NCBI RefSeq assembly: GCF_001911425.1
Contig: NZ_MPPL01000001.1
Span: 5,537,079-5,591,425, forward strand
Direction: 5' to 3'
DNA length: 54,347 nt
DNA from: Mucilaginibacter polytrichastri
GTDB lineage: Bacteria; Bacteroidota; Bacteroidia; Sphingobacteriales; Sphingobacteriaceae
In this document: piece after piece, positions 24,193 to 32,945 of the stretch
How the letters are laid out: each line of letters begins with the position of its first letter
Numbering within the stretch: position 1 is the stretch's first letter
Notes under the pieces: model-generated
Seen by the model: only the letters and a program-made list of their open reading frames with translations
The model's database searches: none
Told to the model about the DNA's origin: nothing
Program-made: the position numbers and the translations under genes

Positions 24193-27100
24193 ATGATTGA
24201 TCGGCACCCCCTTCCCGCCAATGAAAAACAGAGATTAGAGGCCCTGCACTCCTATGATATTATGGATAGCCTGCCCGAAGAGCAATATGATGCTATCGTA
24301 CGGTTAACCTCTTATATTTGTGAAGTGCCTGCAGCTTTTATTTCATTTATTGACGAGGACAGGCAGTGGTTTAAAGCTAAACGCGGTTTAGATTTTCAGT
24401 CAACGCCAAGGGCAGAATCATTTTGTAGGCACACCATTATGGGCGATACCCTGGTTGAAATACCAGACGTTACTAAAAGTGATCTTTTTGCCGATAGCCT
24501 GGTAACAACAGGCGAACTTAATATAAGATTTTATGCCAGTGCGCCTTTAGTTGACCCGCAAGGGTTTTCTATAGGCTCGCTGTGCGTATTTGATACCAAA
24601 CCCAGGGCACTTACTGATATGCAGCGCGATGCGTTGAAAACACTGGCGACTGAAGTTATTTCTAATCTGGTATTACGTAGGCAAAAAAAGGAGCTCGAAG
24701 AGAACTTGCTTTGGCACAAGGAATTTTATAATCTGTTTAACAGTTCGCCAGAGGTTCATATTATTACCGATAACGAACTTAACATCCTGCTCATTAATGA
24801 AGCCGTAACTACCACGCTCGGCTATCAGCCCGAAGAAGCTGTTGGACAGCCAATCTGGAACTTTTTTCCGGAAGATAAGCGGGTAGAACTATTAAAGCTG
24901 ATACGCGGTGATGCAGGCAACGGGCAGGCCTTTGAAATAGAAACGCCGATAATAACTAATAGCGGCAATTTAAGGTGGATTAGCTGGAGCGTAAAAGCAT
25001 TTGGCGATAAATGGTATACCAGCGGCAGGGATATTACTGAAAACAGGAAAATAACCGAAGATCTGGAATTACTTTCGTTAGTAGCCAGCAAGGTTAATAA
25101 TGGTATAGTAATCAGTAATGCCGACGATGTGGTTGTTTGGACTAACCTCGGATTTGAACAGATTACGGGTTACAGTGCCAATGATGTATATAACCGCCAT
25201 TTAAGGGATGTATTAAAGGGCAAACTACCTGATTCTGCTTCGGTAACAGAATTTGATCATTTAATTGAAACAAGGCAGTCTTACGAAGTCGATCTTTTAA
25301 TTAACCGGAAAGATGGGCCGCAAATATGGATCACTATTATTAACTCTGTGCTTCGTAATGAAGCCGGGGAGGTAGAGCGGCAAATTAGGATAATTAATGA
25401 TGTAACAGACCGTAAGCGCACCGAGCAGGAACTGGAAATTCTGTCGTCGGCGGCAAGTAAATCGCCGAGTGGTATTTTACTGAGGGACAGCCAAGCCAAT
25501 ATAGTTTGGATGAATGAGGCGCTGGAGAAGATAACGGGGTATAAACTGTCGGAAATGAAAGGTAAATCTTTCGGGCAGGAATTACTGGGCCCCGAAACAG
25601 ACCTTGAAGTTTTGCAGGCAGCTGCCGAGATGATGAAAAACCATACGCCTTACGAAATTGAGGTACAGTTGTATCGCCGCGATAAAACGCCGGTTTGGGT
25701 ATTTTTATCGAACAGCCCTTATTTTAATGAAGCAGGTACTGTTGAGCGGCAAATAATGGTTGCGGTTGATATTACAGCCCGTAAAAAGGCAGAAGAGCAG
25801 CTAAACCTGTTATCGCTGGTAGCCAGTAACACACTGAGCGGCATTGTTATTAATGATAGTGCGGGCCAGGTAGAATGGGTAAACAGCGCCTTTACCAAAA
25901 TTACGGGCTATACTGTTAATGATGTTGCTGAAAAACATTTGGGAGATGTGCTTAAGGGCGAACTTACAGATGTAACTATTATTGAAAAAGCGCGCGAGCT
26001 CTCCAAAAATAAGCAATCTTTTGAGGTTGATTTGCTGGTTTACCGCAAAGGCGGCCAGCCGGTGTGGATCTCGGTAATTAACTCGGTAATACTTGACCAT
26101 AAAGGAGAAATAGAAAAGTATATTGAAGTTATTATAGATATAACGGCCAAAAAGAAGGTAGAGATTGAACTGATCTCGGCTAAGGAAGAAGCCCTGCAGT
26201 TGAGTAATGCCAAGGATATGTTTATCTCGGTAATGAGCCACGAAATTCGCACGCCGCTTAATGCAGTTATTGGCATGTCGCATTTGCTGATAGAGGATAA
26301 CCCGTCTGAAGGGCAGATGGAAAATTTAAATATTCTTAAATTTTCTGCCGAAAACCTGCTGACGCTCATTAACGATGTGCTCGATTTTACCAAGATAGAG
26401 ACCGGCAATGTAGAGCTGGAGAAAGTAAATATCAGCCTGAGAGAAATAGTGCATGGTGTAATGTCATCTATGCAATATAAAACAGGCAGTAAGGATATTT
26501 ATTTGAAAGAGATTGTTGATGATGCCGTACCGCAACTGGTAATAGGCGATAAAACAAGGCTGACGCAAATATTATTAAATTTGGTAGGTAACGCTGTTAA
26601 ATTTACTGATGCGGGTGGCGTTACCGTTGAGTTAAAGGTGATTGAACAATCTGCAAAAGATGTACGTATTAGGTTTGGCATAACAGATACCGGTATTGGT
26701 ATCGCACAAAACAAGTTAAGTACTATATTTGAGTCTTTTAAGCAGGCCGAAACGGATACTACCCGTAATTATGGCGGCACCGGTTTGGGGCTGCCGATAG
26801 CAAAGCGGTTAGTAGAACTGCACGATTCTAGAATAAACGTTGACAGCGTACCTGGCCAGGGAACTACTTTCTGGTTTGCAATAACCCTTAATAAGGTTAA
26901 GGACGATGCCACAGCTAAAAACAACCAAGTGGAGTCAGGATTAAATTTACATGCCTTAGTAGTTGATGATAACCAAATCAACCGGTTACTAATTAATAAA
27001 GTATTAAAAAAATGGGGAGCTACTGCAGATTTTGCCGAAAACGGCGTACAGGCGGTAGATATGATTACAGCCAACCGTAATTACGATGTTGTGTTGATGG

Positions 27101-27318
27101 ATATCCACATGCCCATAATGGGTGGTTTAGAAGCCGCGCAAGCAGTTAGGGCACTTCGGGATACATACTTTCAGCAATTACCCATTATTGCGCTTACGGC
27201 ATCTATGCTTAATAATCAAATGAACCAGATTCATGAAGCCGGGATGAATGATTATGTGTTAAAACCCTTTGACCCTAAGCAATTGTTTGATAAGCTGAGC
27301 AAATTTCAAAAGCAATAA
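24193..27318 (+). CDS. soluble hybrid sensor histidine kinase (GAF, four PAS, HisKA, HATPase, receiver)
   Basis: A 1041-residue cytoplasmic signalling protein without membrane helices. Order: GAF domain (about 25-160), four PAS domains with PAC segments (about 165-290, 295-415, 418-535, 540-660), HisKA with phospho-His683 in MSHEIRTPLNAVIGM, HATPase_c with the N box (NLVGNAVKF), DTGIGI and GGTGLGLPIA, and a C-terminal receiver (about 919-1035) with phospho-acceptor Asp970 in VLMDIHMPIMGG and Lys in VLKPFDP. PAS domains 2-4 are similar to each other, consistent with internal duplication. Signal and output are unknown: no response regulator or phosphotransfer protein is adjacent. A terminator-like hairpin follows at 27329. 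Confidence 0.93.
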   Translation: MIDRHPLPANEKQRLEALHSYDIMDSLPEEQYDAIVRLTSYICEVPAAFISFIDEDRQWFKAKRGLDFQSTPRAESFCRHTIMGDTLVEIPDVTKSDLFADSLVTTGELNIRFYASAPLVDPQGFSIGSLCVFDTKPRALTDMQRDALKTLATEVISNLVLRRQKKELEENLLWHKEFYNLFNSSPEVHIITDNELNILLINEAVTTTLGYQPEEAVGQPIWNFFPEDKRVELLKLIRGDAGNGQAFEIETPIITNSGNLRWISWSVKAFGDKWYTSGRDITENRKITEDLELLSLVASKVNNGIVISNADDVVVWTNLGFEQITGYSANDVYNRHLRDVLKGKLPDSASVTEFDHLIETRQSYEVDLLINRKDGPQIWITIINSVLRNEAGEVERQIRIINDVTDRKRTEQELEILSSAASKSPSGILLRDSQANIVWMNEALEKITGYKLSEMKGKSFGQELLGPETDLEVLQAAAEMMKNHTPYEIEVQLYRRDKTPVWVFLSNSPYFNEAGTVERQIMVAVDITARKKAEEQLNLLSLVASNTLSGIVINDSAGQVEWVNSAFTKITGYTVNDVAEKHLGDVLKGELTDVTIIEKARELSKNKQSFEVDLLVYRKGGQPVWISVINSVILDHKGEIEKYIEVIIDITAKKKVEIELISAKEEALQLSNAKDMFISVMSHEIRTPLNAVIGMSHLLIEDNPSEGQMENLNILKFSAENLLTLINDVLDFTKIETGNVELEKVNISLREIVHGVMSSMQYKTGSKDIYLKEIVDDAVPQLVIGDKTRLTQILLNLVGNAVKFTDAGGVTVELKVIEQSAKDVRIRFGITDTGIGIAQNKLSTIFESFKQAETDTTRNYGGTGLGLPIAKRLVELHDSRINVDSVPGQGTTFWFAITLNKVKDDATAKNNQVESGLNLHALVVDDNQINRLLINKVLKKWGATADFAENGVQAVDMITANRNYDVVLMDIHMPIMGGLEAAQAVRALRDTYFQQLPIIALTASMLNNQMNQIHEAGMNDYVLKPFDPKQLFDKLSKFQKQ

Positions 27319-27328
27319 ATTAAAGCAT

Positions 27329-27365
27329 AAAAAAAGCAGGAATATCTTTCGATGATCCCTGCTTT
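27329..27365 (-). terminator. intrinsic terminator for the comF/rlmN transcript (possibly bidirectional)
   Basis: Stem AAAGCAGG (27333-27340) with CCTGCTTT (27358-27365), 17-base loop. On the minus strand it is followed by seven T (27329-27335 on plus as A), giving a standard rho-independent terminator. On the plus strand, after the kinase gene, no T-tract follows directly. Confidence 0.7.
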
Positions 27366-27552
27366 AACTATCTAATAAACGCTCCGTGTACTTATACGTA
27401 ACAAGCAGTTATAAAGGTTTCAGTATTTTTTCGATTTTTTTTATTTTAATTTTTCGTGCTGATTAATGCTGGTCCGGTATCTATAACAGTCTCCGTATCG
27501 GTACAATGCTGGTTATAGCTATGGCATAGTGAGCAGCTAATTTATAGCTTAG

Positions 27553-28251
27553 CTATTCTGCGTAAGCAATAGTAGCAATACTTAGTTTAACCCCTTCAAT
27601 CTGCAAAAGTATTTGCCCGCACGATTCGAGGGTGGAGCCTGTGGTCATAATATCATCAACCAGTAAAATGTGTTTACCTGCTAATGCTTCCGGGTTTTTT
27701 ATTACAAATACAGATTTCACATTCTCAAACCTTGCATACCTCGACTTTTGTGTCTGCGTTTCTGTGGCTTTGCTACGTACCAGGTTTTTGGCAGATACGA
27801 TGGCCTTTAGCCGCTCGGCTAACCCGTTTGCAAAGTGTTCGCTTTGGTTATAACCTCTTTTACGCATGCGCGAAGGGTGCAGCGGTACAGGGATAATCAC
27901 GTCAACCGATTTTAATTTGTCGTTAACAACAAGCTGGTTGCCGGCAATCTGGCCAAGCAGGGTGCCTATTTGTGGTTTGTTTTTATACTTCAGGTGGTGC
28001 ATAAGGCGCTGCACTTTGCCGCCTTTAGTAAAGTAAAATAAGGCATAAGAGGCTTCTAATGCTATTTTACCCCAAAACTGCTGTGCTACAATATGATCTG
28101 CCTGTTGATGGAAATTGGTATATGGGAGGTGATATAAGCAATTGGTGCAAATCAGTTTTTCCTGCCCGGATAATTTCTCGTTACAAGCCTCGCACAACTG
28201 CGGAAAAAGTAACGACAAAAAATCCGCGAGATAGCCGCGGTTTAAATTCAT
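27553..28251 (-). CDS. ComF family phosphoribosyltransferase-fold protein
   Basis: A 232-residue ComF protein. The N-terminal zinc-ribbon-like pairs are Cys20/Cys23 and Cys35/Cys38, and the PRTase domain carries HILLVDDIMTTGSTLES (194-210), the PRPP-binding loop with two acidic residues. PVPLHPSRMRKRGYNQSEHFA (121-141) is the typical ComF block. ComF proteins support DNA uptake during natural transformation in several bacteria, acting as cytosolic partners of the import helicase; in Bacteroidota the role is inferred only. It starts 30 bases after the rlmN stop on the same strand, so the two are likely co-transcribed. Confidence 0.9.
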   Translation of the reverse strand: MNLNRGYLADFLSLLFPQLCEACNEKLSGQEKLICTNCLYHLPYTNFHQQADHIVAQQFWGKIALEASYALFYFTKGGKVQRLMHHLKYKNKPQIGTLLGQIAGNQLVVNDKLKSVDVIIPVPLHPSRMRKRGYNQSEHFANGLAERLKAIVSAKNLVRSKATETQTQKSRYARFENVKSVFVIKNPEALAGKHILLVDDIMTTGSTLESCGQILLQIEGVKLSIATIAYAE

Positions 28252-28281
28252 AGGTAAAATGGTAAAAATATTACTAAAGGT

Positions 28282-29349
28282 CTAACCGGCTTCGGCTTTT
28301 TCTTTATCCTTTATGGCTAACTGGCCGCAAGCAGCATCAATATCCTTCCCACGGCTGCGCCTTACATTGGTTATTATGCCTTGCTTACGTAAATAAGCAG
28401 CAAAAGTTTCAATCTTATCACCATCTGCATTTAAGAATGCCGCAAAGCTAATGGGATTATACTCAATAATGTTAACCTTACATGGCAGGTGTTTGCAAAA
28501 TTTAGCCAGTTCGGCGGCATCTTGCAGCGTGTCATTAAAGTTGTCAAAAACAATGTACTCGTAGGTAACAGCATTTTTAGTTTTGGCATAATAATATTTT
28601 AACGCATCAGCCAGTGCATCTAAAGAGTTTTGCTCGTTAATGGGCATAATTTCATTTCTCTTTATATCATTTGCCGCATGCAGCGATAATGCCAAGTTAA
28701 ATTTCACCTGGTCATCACCTAGTTTTTTAATCATTTTGGCAATGCCTGCAGTAGAAATGGTAATGCGCCTTGGCGACATGTTAAGCCCGTCTTCGGCTGT
28801 TATTCTTTCTACCGATTTTAGTACGTTGGCATAATTGAGCAAAGGTTCGCCCATGCCCATATACACAATGTTGGTAAGCGGTACATTATAATTCTGTTTT
28901 GCTTGCTGGTCTATCAGCACAACCTGGTCGTAAATTTCGTCGGGGTTAAGGTTACGTTTACGCTCCATGTATCCCGTAGCACAAAACTTACAGGTAAGGC
29001 TGCATCCAACTTGCGATGATACACAGGCTGTCATCCGGTCATCAGATGGTATTAATACACCCTCAATTAAATGAGTATCGTGTAAAATAAAAGAATTTTT
29101 TATAGTTTTATCAGCACTAAACTGTGAGTTGTTGATTTTTACGTTATTAATGGTAAAATTCTCATCCAGTTTTTGACGAAGTTCTTTTGAAATATTGCTC
29201 ATCGCCTCGAATGAAATACACGATTTTTGCCAAAGCCACTCATAAACTTGTTTGGCTCTGAAGCTTTTTTCGCCCATTTTTACAAAGTGCTCTTGCAGAG
29301 CATTTAAGCTAAGGCTTCGGATATCAATTTTACTTTTATTGCTGTTCAC
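28282..29349 (-). CDS. rlmN: 23S rRNA (adenine-2503-C2)-methyltransferase, radical SAM
   Basis: RlmN methylates A2503 of 23S rRNA, and in many bacteria A37 of some tRNAs. With a GTG start the protein has 355 residues, the family norm. The radical SAM cluster is the C-x3-C-x2-C in GCSLTCKFCATGYMERKR, and the two methyl-transfer cysteines are in ACVSSQVG and in DAACGQLA near the C-terminus. An in-frame ATG exists 45 bases upstream (29392-29394), but its extra residues are not conserved and a TACCTTTG promoter box (29354-29361) ends 4 bases before the GTG, so I prefer GTG; the longer form is possible. The gene is followed by comF. Confidence 0.94.
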   Translation of the reverse strand: MNSNKSKIDIRSLSLNALQEHFVKMGEKSFRAKQVYEWLWQKSCISFEAMSNISKELRQKLDENFTINNVKINNSQFSADKTIKNSFILHDTHLIEGVLIPSDDRMTACVSSQVGCSLTCKFCATGYMERKRNLNPDEIYDQVVLIDQQAKQNYNVPLTNIVYMGMGEPLLNYANVLKSVERITAEDGLNMSPRRITISTAGIAKMIKKLGDDQVKFNLALSLHAANDIKRNEIMPINEQNSLDALADALKYYYAKTKNAVTYEYIVFDNFNDTLQDAAELAKFCKHLPCKVNIIEYNPISFAAFLNADGDKIETFAAYLRKQGIITNVRRSRGKDIDAACGQLAIKDKEKAEAG

Positions 29350-29353
29350 ATTA

Positions 29354-29361
29354 CAAAGGTA
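29354..29361 (-). promoter_or_regulatory. rlmN promoter -7 box adjacent to a GTG start
   Basis: TACCTTTG on the minus strand, exact TAnnTTTG, 4 bases before GTG 29349. It would lie inside the coding region if the upstream ATG were used. Confidence 0.5.
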
Positions 29362-29504
29362 CTGAATTTTAAAAAATTGATTTTTGAAACTCATCCTTTA
29401 ATTGTAAAATTAAAAAACAACAACTGAGAGTTAATTGTGTTTATTTAGTTGGGATTGTGAACTACATTTAGGTTGTTGAGATGATATAGTAAGTTATTGT
29501 TTAA

Positions 29505-30671
29505 ATGAAAAGTTACAGAGCCGATTACGTTTTTTCTATTAATGCCGATCCTATTAAAAATGGTATAGTAACTGTTGATGAATTTGGAAAAATTCTCTCA
29601 ATTGGTAACCAACCAGCACATTCTGATGCCCCTATTGAGCAGCTAAGTGGTATTTTATGTCCGGGCTTCATTAATACCCATTGCCATCTCGAATTATCGC
29701 ATCTTAAAAATAAGATTGCCAAAGGTGGCGGATTGGTAGAGTTTATTAAACAGGTACAACAGCACCGAAATGTTGACCCCGCTGAAGCTGCCGAAGCGGC
29801 CCTTAAAGCCGATGCCGAGATGTATGAAAATGGTATTGTTGCCGTTGGCGATATATCGAACAGCAGCCTTACCATTGAAATAAAAGCAAACAGTAAGCTT
29901 CATTACCACACGTTTGTAGAACTTTTTACTTTTTTGCCTCAAAACGCTAAATCAGCTTTTGATAATGGGCTGGAACTGCTAAAGCAGTTTAAACCACAAA
30001 GCGTTTCCATTGTGCCGCATGCGCCTTATTCGGTTTCTAAAGAACTGTTTAAGCTCATTCGCGAATACAGTGACACGCATGCCAATTTGCTTAGTATCCA
30101 TAACCAGGAGTGCGAGGATGAGAATAAGCTCTACCGCTACAAAACCGGCAAGTTTTTAGATTTATACGATGGTTTTGGGATAGATATTAGTTATTTTAAA
30201 CCACAGGCACGTAACTCGTTACAAACCATTATCCCTTTGCTTAGCAATAAGCAAAAAATATTGCTGGTACATAATACATGTACCAATTTAAAAGACATTT
30301 ATTTTATTAAACGGTTTGACCGGATTATAAACTGGTGCTTTTGCCCCGGTGCTAACATATATATAGAGGGGCATTTGCCAAAAACAGAGCTGTTTATTGA
30401 ACAGGGATTTAATATAACCCTCGGTACAGATAGCCTGGCCTCAAATACAGGGCTGGATCTGTTGGCCGAAATGAAATTACTGCAAGACCAGGTGCCAAGC
30501 CTTACCCTTAATAAATTACTGCAATGGGGAACTATTAACGGTGCCGAATACCTGGGCATTGATGACGAAAAAGGAACACTTGAAGTTGGCAAAACACCGG
30601 GCCTTAATTTAATTACCGGTTTAGACGGTTTTAAAATAACTGCCGATACAAAACTTAAAAGGATAGCATAA
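29505..30671 (+). CDS. amidohydrolase family protein, possible aminofutalosine deaminase
   Basis: A 388-residue metal-dependent deaminase of the chlorohydrolase/cytosine deaminase branch. The metal site is HCH in NTHCHLELSH (His59, His61), with His172 in PHAPYSVS, Glu202 and neighbours in HNQECEDEN (199-206), His256 and Asp309 in LGTDSLASN. The pattern CPGANIYIEGHLP plus GTDSLASN is close to what I know of aminodeoxyfutalosine deaminases, which act in the futalosine route to menaquinone. That function is inference; other N-heterocycle deaminases share the motifs. Other futalosine-pathway genes are not in the window. An acylphosphatase gene follows after 38 bases. Confidence 0.8.
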   Translation: MKSYRADYVFSINADPIKNGIVTVDEFGKILSIGNQPAHSDAPIEQLSGILCPGFINTHCHLELSHLKNKIAKGGGLVEFIKQVQQHRNVDPAEAAEAALKADAEMYENGIVAVGDISNSSLTIEIKANSKLHYHTFVELFTFLPQNAKSAFDNGLELLKQFKPQSVSIVPHAPYSVSKELFKLIREYSDTHANLLSIHNQECEDENKLYRYKTGKFLDLYDGFGIDISYFKPQARNSLQTIIPLLSNKQKILLVHNTCTNLKDIYFIKRFDRIINWCFCPGANIYIEGHLPKTELFIEQGFNITLGTDSLASNTGLDLLAEMKLLQDQVPSLTLNKLLQWGTINGAEYLGIDDEKGTLEVGKTPGLNLITGLDGFKITADTKLKRIA

Positions 30672-30694
30672 ATTTCATTTTGGTTAATTAACTG

Positions 30695-30702
30695 TATTTT
30701 TG
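30695..30702 (+). promoter_or_regulatory. acylphosphatase promoter -7 box near the start codon
   Basis: TATTTTTG, exact consensus, ending 7 bases before the ATG at 30710. Confidence 0.5.
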
Positions 30703-30709
30703 TGCCCAT

Positions 30710-30997
30710 ATGAATAAACATCTGGATATTGTAGTGCAGGGCAAAGTACAGGGCGTGTATTACAGGCATTCAACCAAAGCAGTAGCAGATCAATTAGGTA
30801 TCAGAGGCTTTATTATGAACCAGGATAATGGTGATGTTTTTATTGCCGCCGAGGCTGATGCCATGATGCTCGAGATCTTTTTAGACTGGTGCAACAAAGG
30901 CCCCGAGGCTGCCCGTGTAAGCGCTGTAACCACAACCGACGGAGAATTAAAAAACTATCGTAATTTTGAAGTAGTGAAAAAATCACCGGCTGCTTAA
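30710..30997 (+). CDS. acylphosphatase
   Basis: A 95-residue acylphosphatase that hydrolyses acyl phosphates such as acetyl or carbamoyl phosphate. The family signatures are GKVQGVYYRHSTKAVADQLG (11-30) with catalytic Arg19 and GFIMNQDNGDVFI with catalytic Asn37. The small ferredoxin-like fold, 95-residue length and complete motifs leave little doubt. GVYYR replaces the more usual GVGFR, a modest variant. It is single in the window, between the amidohydrolase and the flippase, with its own promoter box, so a pathway link to either neighbour is not evident. Confidence 0.93.
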   Translation: MNKHLDIVVQGKVQGVYYRHSTKAVADQLGIRGFIMNQDNGDVFIAAEADAMMLEIFLDWCNKGPEAARVSAVTTTDGELKNYRNFEVVKKSPAA

Positions 30998-31022
30998 TCT
31001 GCTACATTAACCTTTTTTTGTA

Positions 31023-32510
31023 TTGTCAACTGCTAAGAAATTTGTCGGCCAAACAGCTGTTTACGGTTTAACAACTATTGTACAGCGCTTGTTAAGTGCT
31101 ATACTTACTCCGCTTTATACCAGGGCCTATTTACCCAAGGTTTATAGTATTTTTAGTACCATGTTTAGCTATGCCTCTATTATTCAGGCAGTGCTGTCAT
31201 TTGGTATGGAAACCACTTTTTTTAGGTACTTAAACAAGTATGCCGATAAAAAGCAACAGGTTTACAACAACGGCTTCTGGGCTATCATCATTATAACGGG
31301 CTTCTTTTTATTAATTACCCTGCCGTTTACACATGCCATAGCAGGGTTAATAAAAATTGGTAACGATACCCCGCAAGGCGATTTTGAAACTTATATCAAA
31401 TACTTTATAGGCATCTTGGTGCTCGATGCCTGGTGTGTTATTCCCTTTGCCAAGCTACGCGCCGATGGCCGCCCCATGCGATATGGGGTAATTAAGGTAG
31501 TTAATATTGTAGTAACTGTAATATTAAACCTGGTATTAATATTCGGCATCCCTTATTTAATTGCACACCATTTATCGGGCTGGCAATGGTATAGCCAGTG
31601 GTACAGGCAGGGCTGGGTTGGTTATGTGTTTGTATCAAACCTTGTGGCCAGCGTTATTACCCTGGTTATGTTGCTGCCCGAACTGCGTAAAATAAGTTTA
31701 CAGGTTGACGGTGATATGTTTAAGGAGATGCTGGTATACAGCTGGCCCATGCTTGTTGCTAACCTGTCTTACATCGTTAACGAGAATTTAGATAAAATTT
31801 TATTAGGTAAGTTATTACCTGTCAATATCAGCGAGCACGAAGTGGGGGTTTATTCGGCTTGCGCACGGATCTCTATATTTTTAAGCCTCTTTAACCAGGC
31901 TTTTCGCATGGGTGCCGAGCCATTCTTTTTCAGCCACGCAAAAAATAAAAACGCGGGGCATACTTATGCACGTATAATGGACTATTTTGTAATTACCATG
32001 TGCGTAATGTTTGTTGCCGTAATTGCCAATATAGAAATACTGAAACATTATGTCAATAACCGGTCGTATTGGGTAGGGTTAGATGTGGTACCGCCACTGC
32101 TATTCGGCTATGTAAGTTTGGGTATTTATATGAATTTGTCAGTTTGGTATAAACTTTCAGACCAAACTAAGTATGGTTTGTACATATCTGGTATAGGTGC
32201 TATAATAACTATTATAATTAACGTTATTTTTATTCCGCGATACAGTTACATGGCATCTGCATGGGCATCATTAATAGCTTATGCCAGCATGATGATCCTG
32301 TCGTACATATGGGGGCAAAAAAATTATCCGATACCGTATAACCTTAAAAAAAATCTGGCGTATATTATCGCATCAATAATTTTGGTTGTGTTATCATTTG
32401 TGGTGTTTAAACGCAATCTTTTTATCGGGAATATATTACTGATCCTATTTTTAGGAGTCACATTCTTCAGCGAGCGTAAGGGTATTAAAAGTATATTGAG
32501 TAGAAAATGA
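31023..32510 (+). CDS. polysaccharide biosynthesis flippase (MATE/Wzx-like)
   Basis: A 495-residue polytopic protein with about 12-14 helices, of the MOP superfamily oligosaccharide-flippase type (Wzx/MurJ-like). STAKKFVGQTAVYGL at the N-terminus and PLYTRAYLP (about 30-38) are typical of this group in Bacteroidota. It probably moves a lipid-linked saccharide across the inner membrane. The start is a TTG at 31023; no in-frame ATG precedes the conserved region. It ends in a 4-base overlap (ATGA, 32507-32510) with dut, so the two are translationally coupled. No glycosyltransferase cluster is adjacent, so the carried glycan is unknown. Confidence 0.88.
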   Translation: MSTAKKFVGQTAVYGLTTIVQRLLSAILTPLYTRAYLPKVYSIFSTMFSYASIIQAVLSFGMETTFFRYLNKYADKKQQVYNNGFWAIIIITGFFLLITLPFTHAIAGLIKIGNDTPQGDFETYIKYFIGILVLDAWCVIPFAKLRADGRPMRYGVIKVVNIVVTVILNLVLIFGIPYLIAHHLSGWQWYSQWYRQGWVGYVFVSNLVASVITLVMLLPELRKISLQVDGDMFKEMLVYSWPMLVANLSYIVNENLDKILLGKLLPVNISEHEVGVYSACARISIFLSLFNQAFRMGAEPFFFSHAKNKNAGHTYARIMDYFVITMCVMFVAVIANIEILKHYVNNRSYWVGLDVVPPLLFGYVSLGIYMNLSVWYKLSDQTKYGLYISGIGAIITIIINVIFIPRYSYMASAWASLIAYASMMILSYIWGQKNYPIPYNLKKNLAYIIASIILVVLSFVVFKRNLFIGNILLILFLGVTFFSERKGIKSILSRK

Positions 32511-32941
32511 TCGTAAAAATTATCAATAAGTCAAAAAATCAGCTGCCGGGTTACGAGACCATTCATTCGGCAGGTATGGATCTGCGTGCCGACCTGGAAG
32601 CGCCTATTGTGCTGCAACCTATGGAACGTAAGTTAATCCCTACCGGTTTGTATATCGAACTACCGGAAAGCTTCGAAGCGCAGATCAGGCCGCGCAGCGG
32701 GCTGGCTTATAAGCATGGTATCAGCATTGTAAATTCACCCGGTACCATTGATGCCGATTATCGCGGAGAGATTAAAGTTTTACTGGTCAACCTGTCTACC
32801 GAAGCATTTGAAATTAATACCGGCGACCGTATTGCCCAGATGATTGTGGCCCGCCACGAAAAAGTAAGCTGGGAAGAGGCCGAAATATTAAATGATACCA
32901 CCCGTGGTGCAGGCGGATACGGCCACACTGGTGTAAACTAA
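32507..32941 (+). CDS. dut: dUTP diphosphatase
   Basis: Dut hydrolyses dUTP to dUMP and pyrophosphate, preventing uracil incorporation and feeding thymidylate synthesis. The 144-residue trimeric-type enzyme carries all five motifs: AGMDLRA near residue 22, PRSGLAYKHGI (motif 2), NSPGTIDADYRGEIKV (motif 3, with catalytic Asp), GDRIAQMIV (motif 4) and RGAGGYGHTG (motif 5, Tyr in place of the more common Phe). The start overlaps the flippase stop by 4 bases; the TPR gene begins 4 bases after its stop. Confidence 0.96.
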   Translation: MIVKIINKSKNQLPGYETIHSAGMDLRADLEAPIVLQPMERKLIPTGLYIELPESFEAQIRPRSGLAYKHGISIVNSPGTIDADYRGEIKVLLVNLSTEAFEINTGDRIAQMIVARHEKVSWEEAEILNDTTRGAGGYGHTGVN

Positions 32942-32945
32942 AGCC

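Noticed and set aside
25810..26408. Long minus-strand frames inside the hybrid kinase gene
   Set aside because: They are antisense shadows of the repeated PAS region and HisKA domain.
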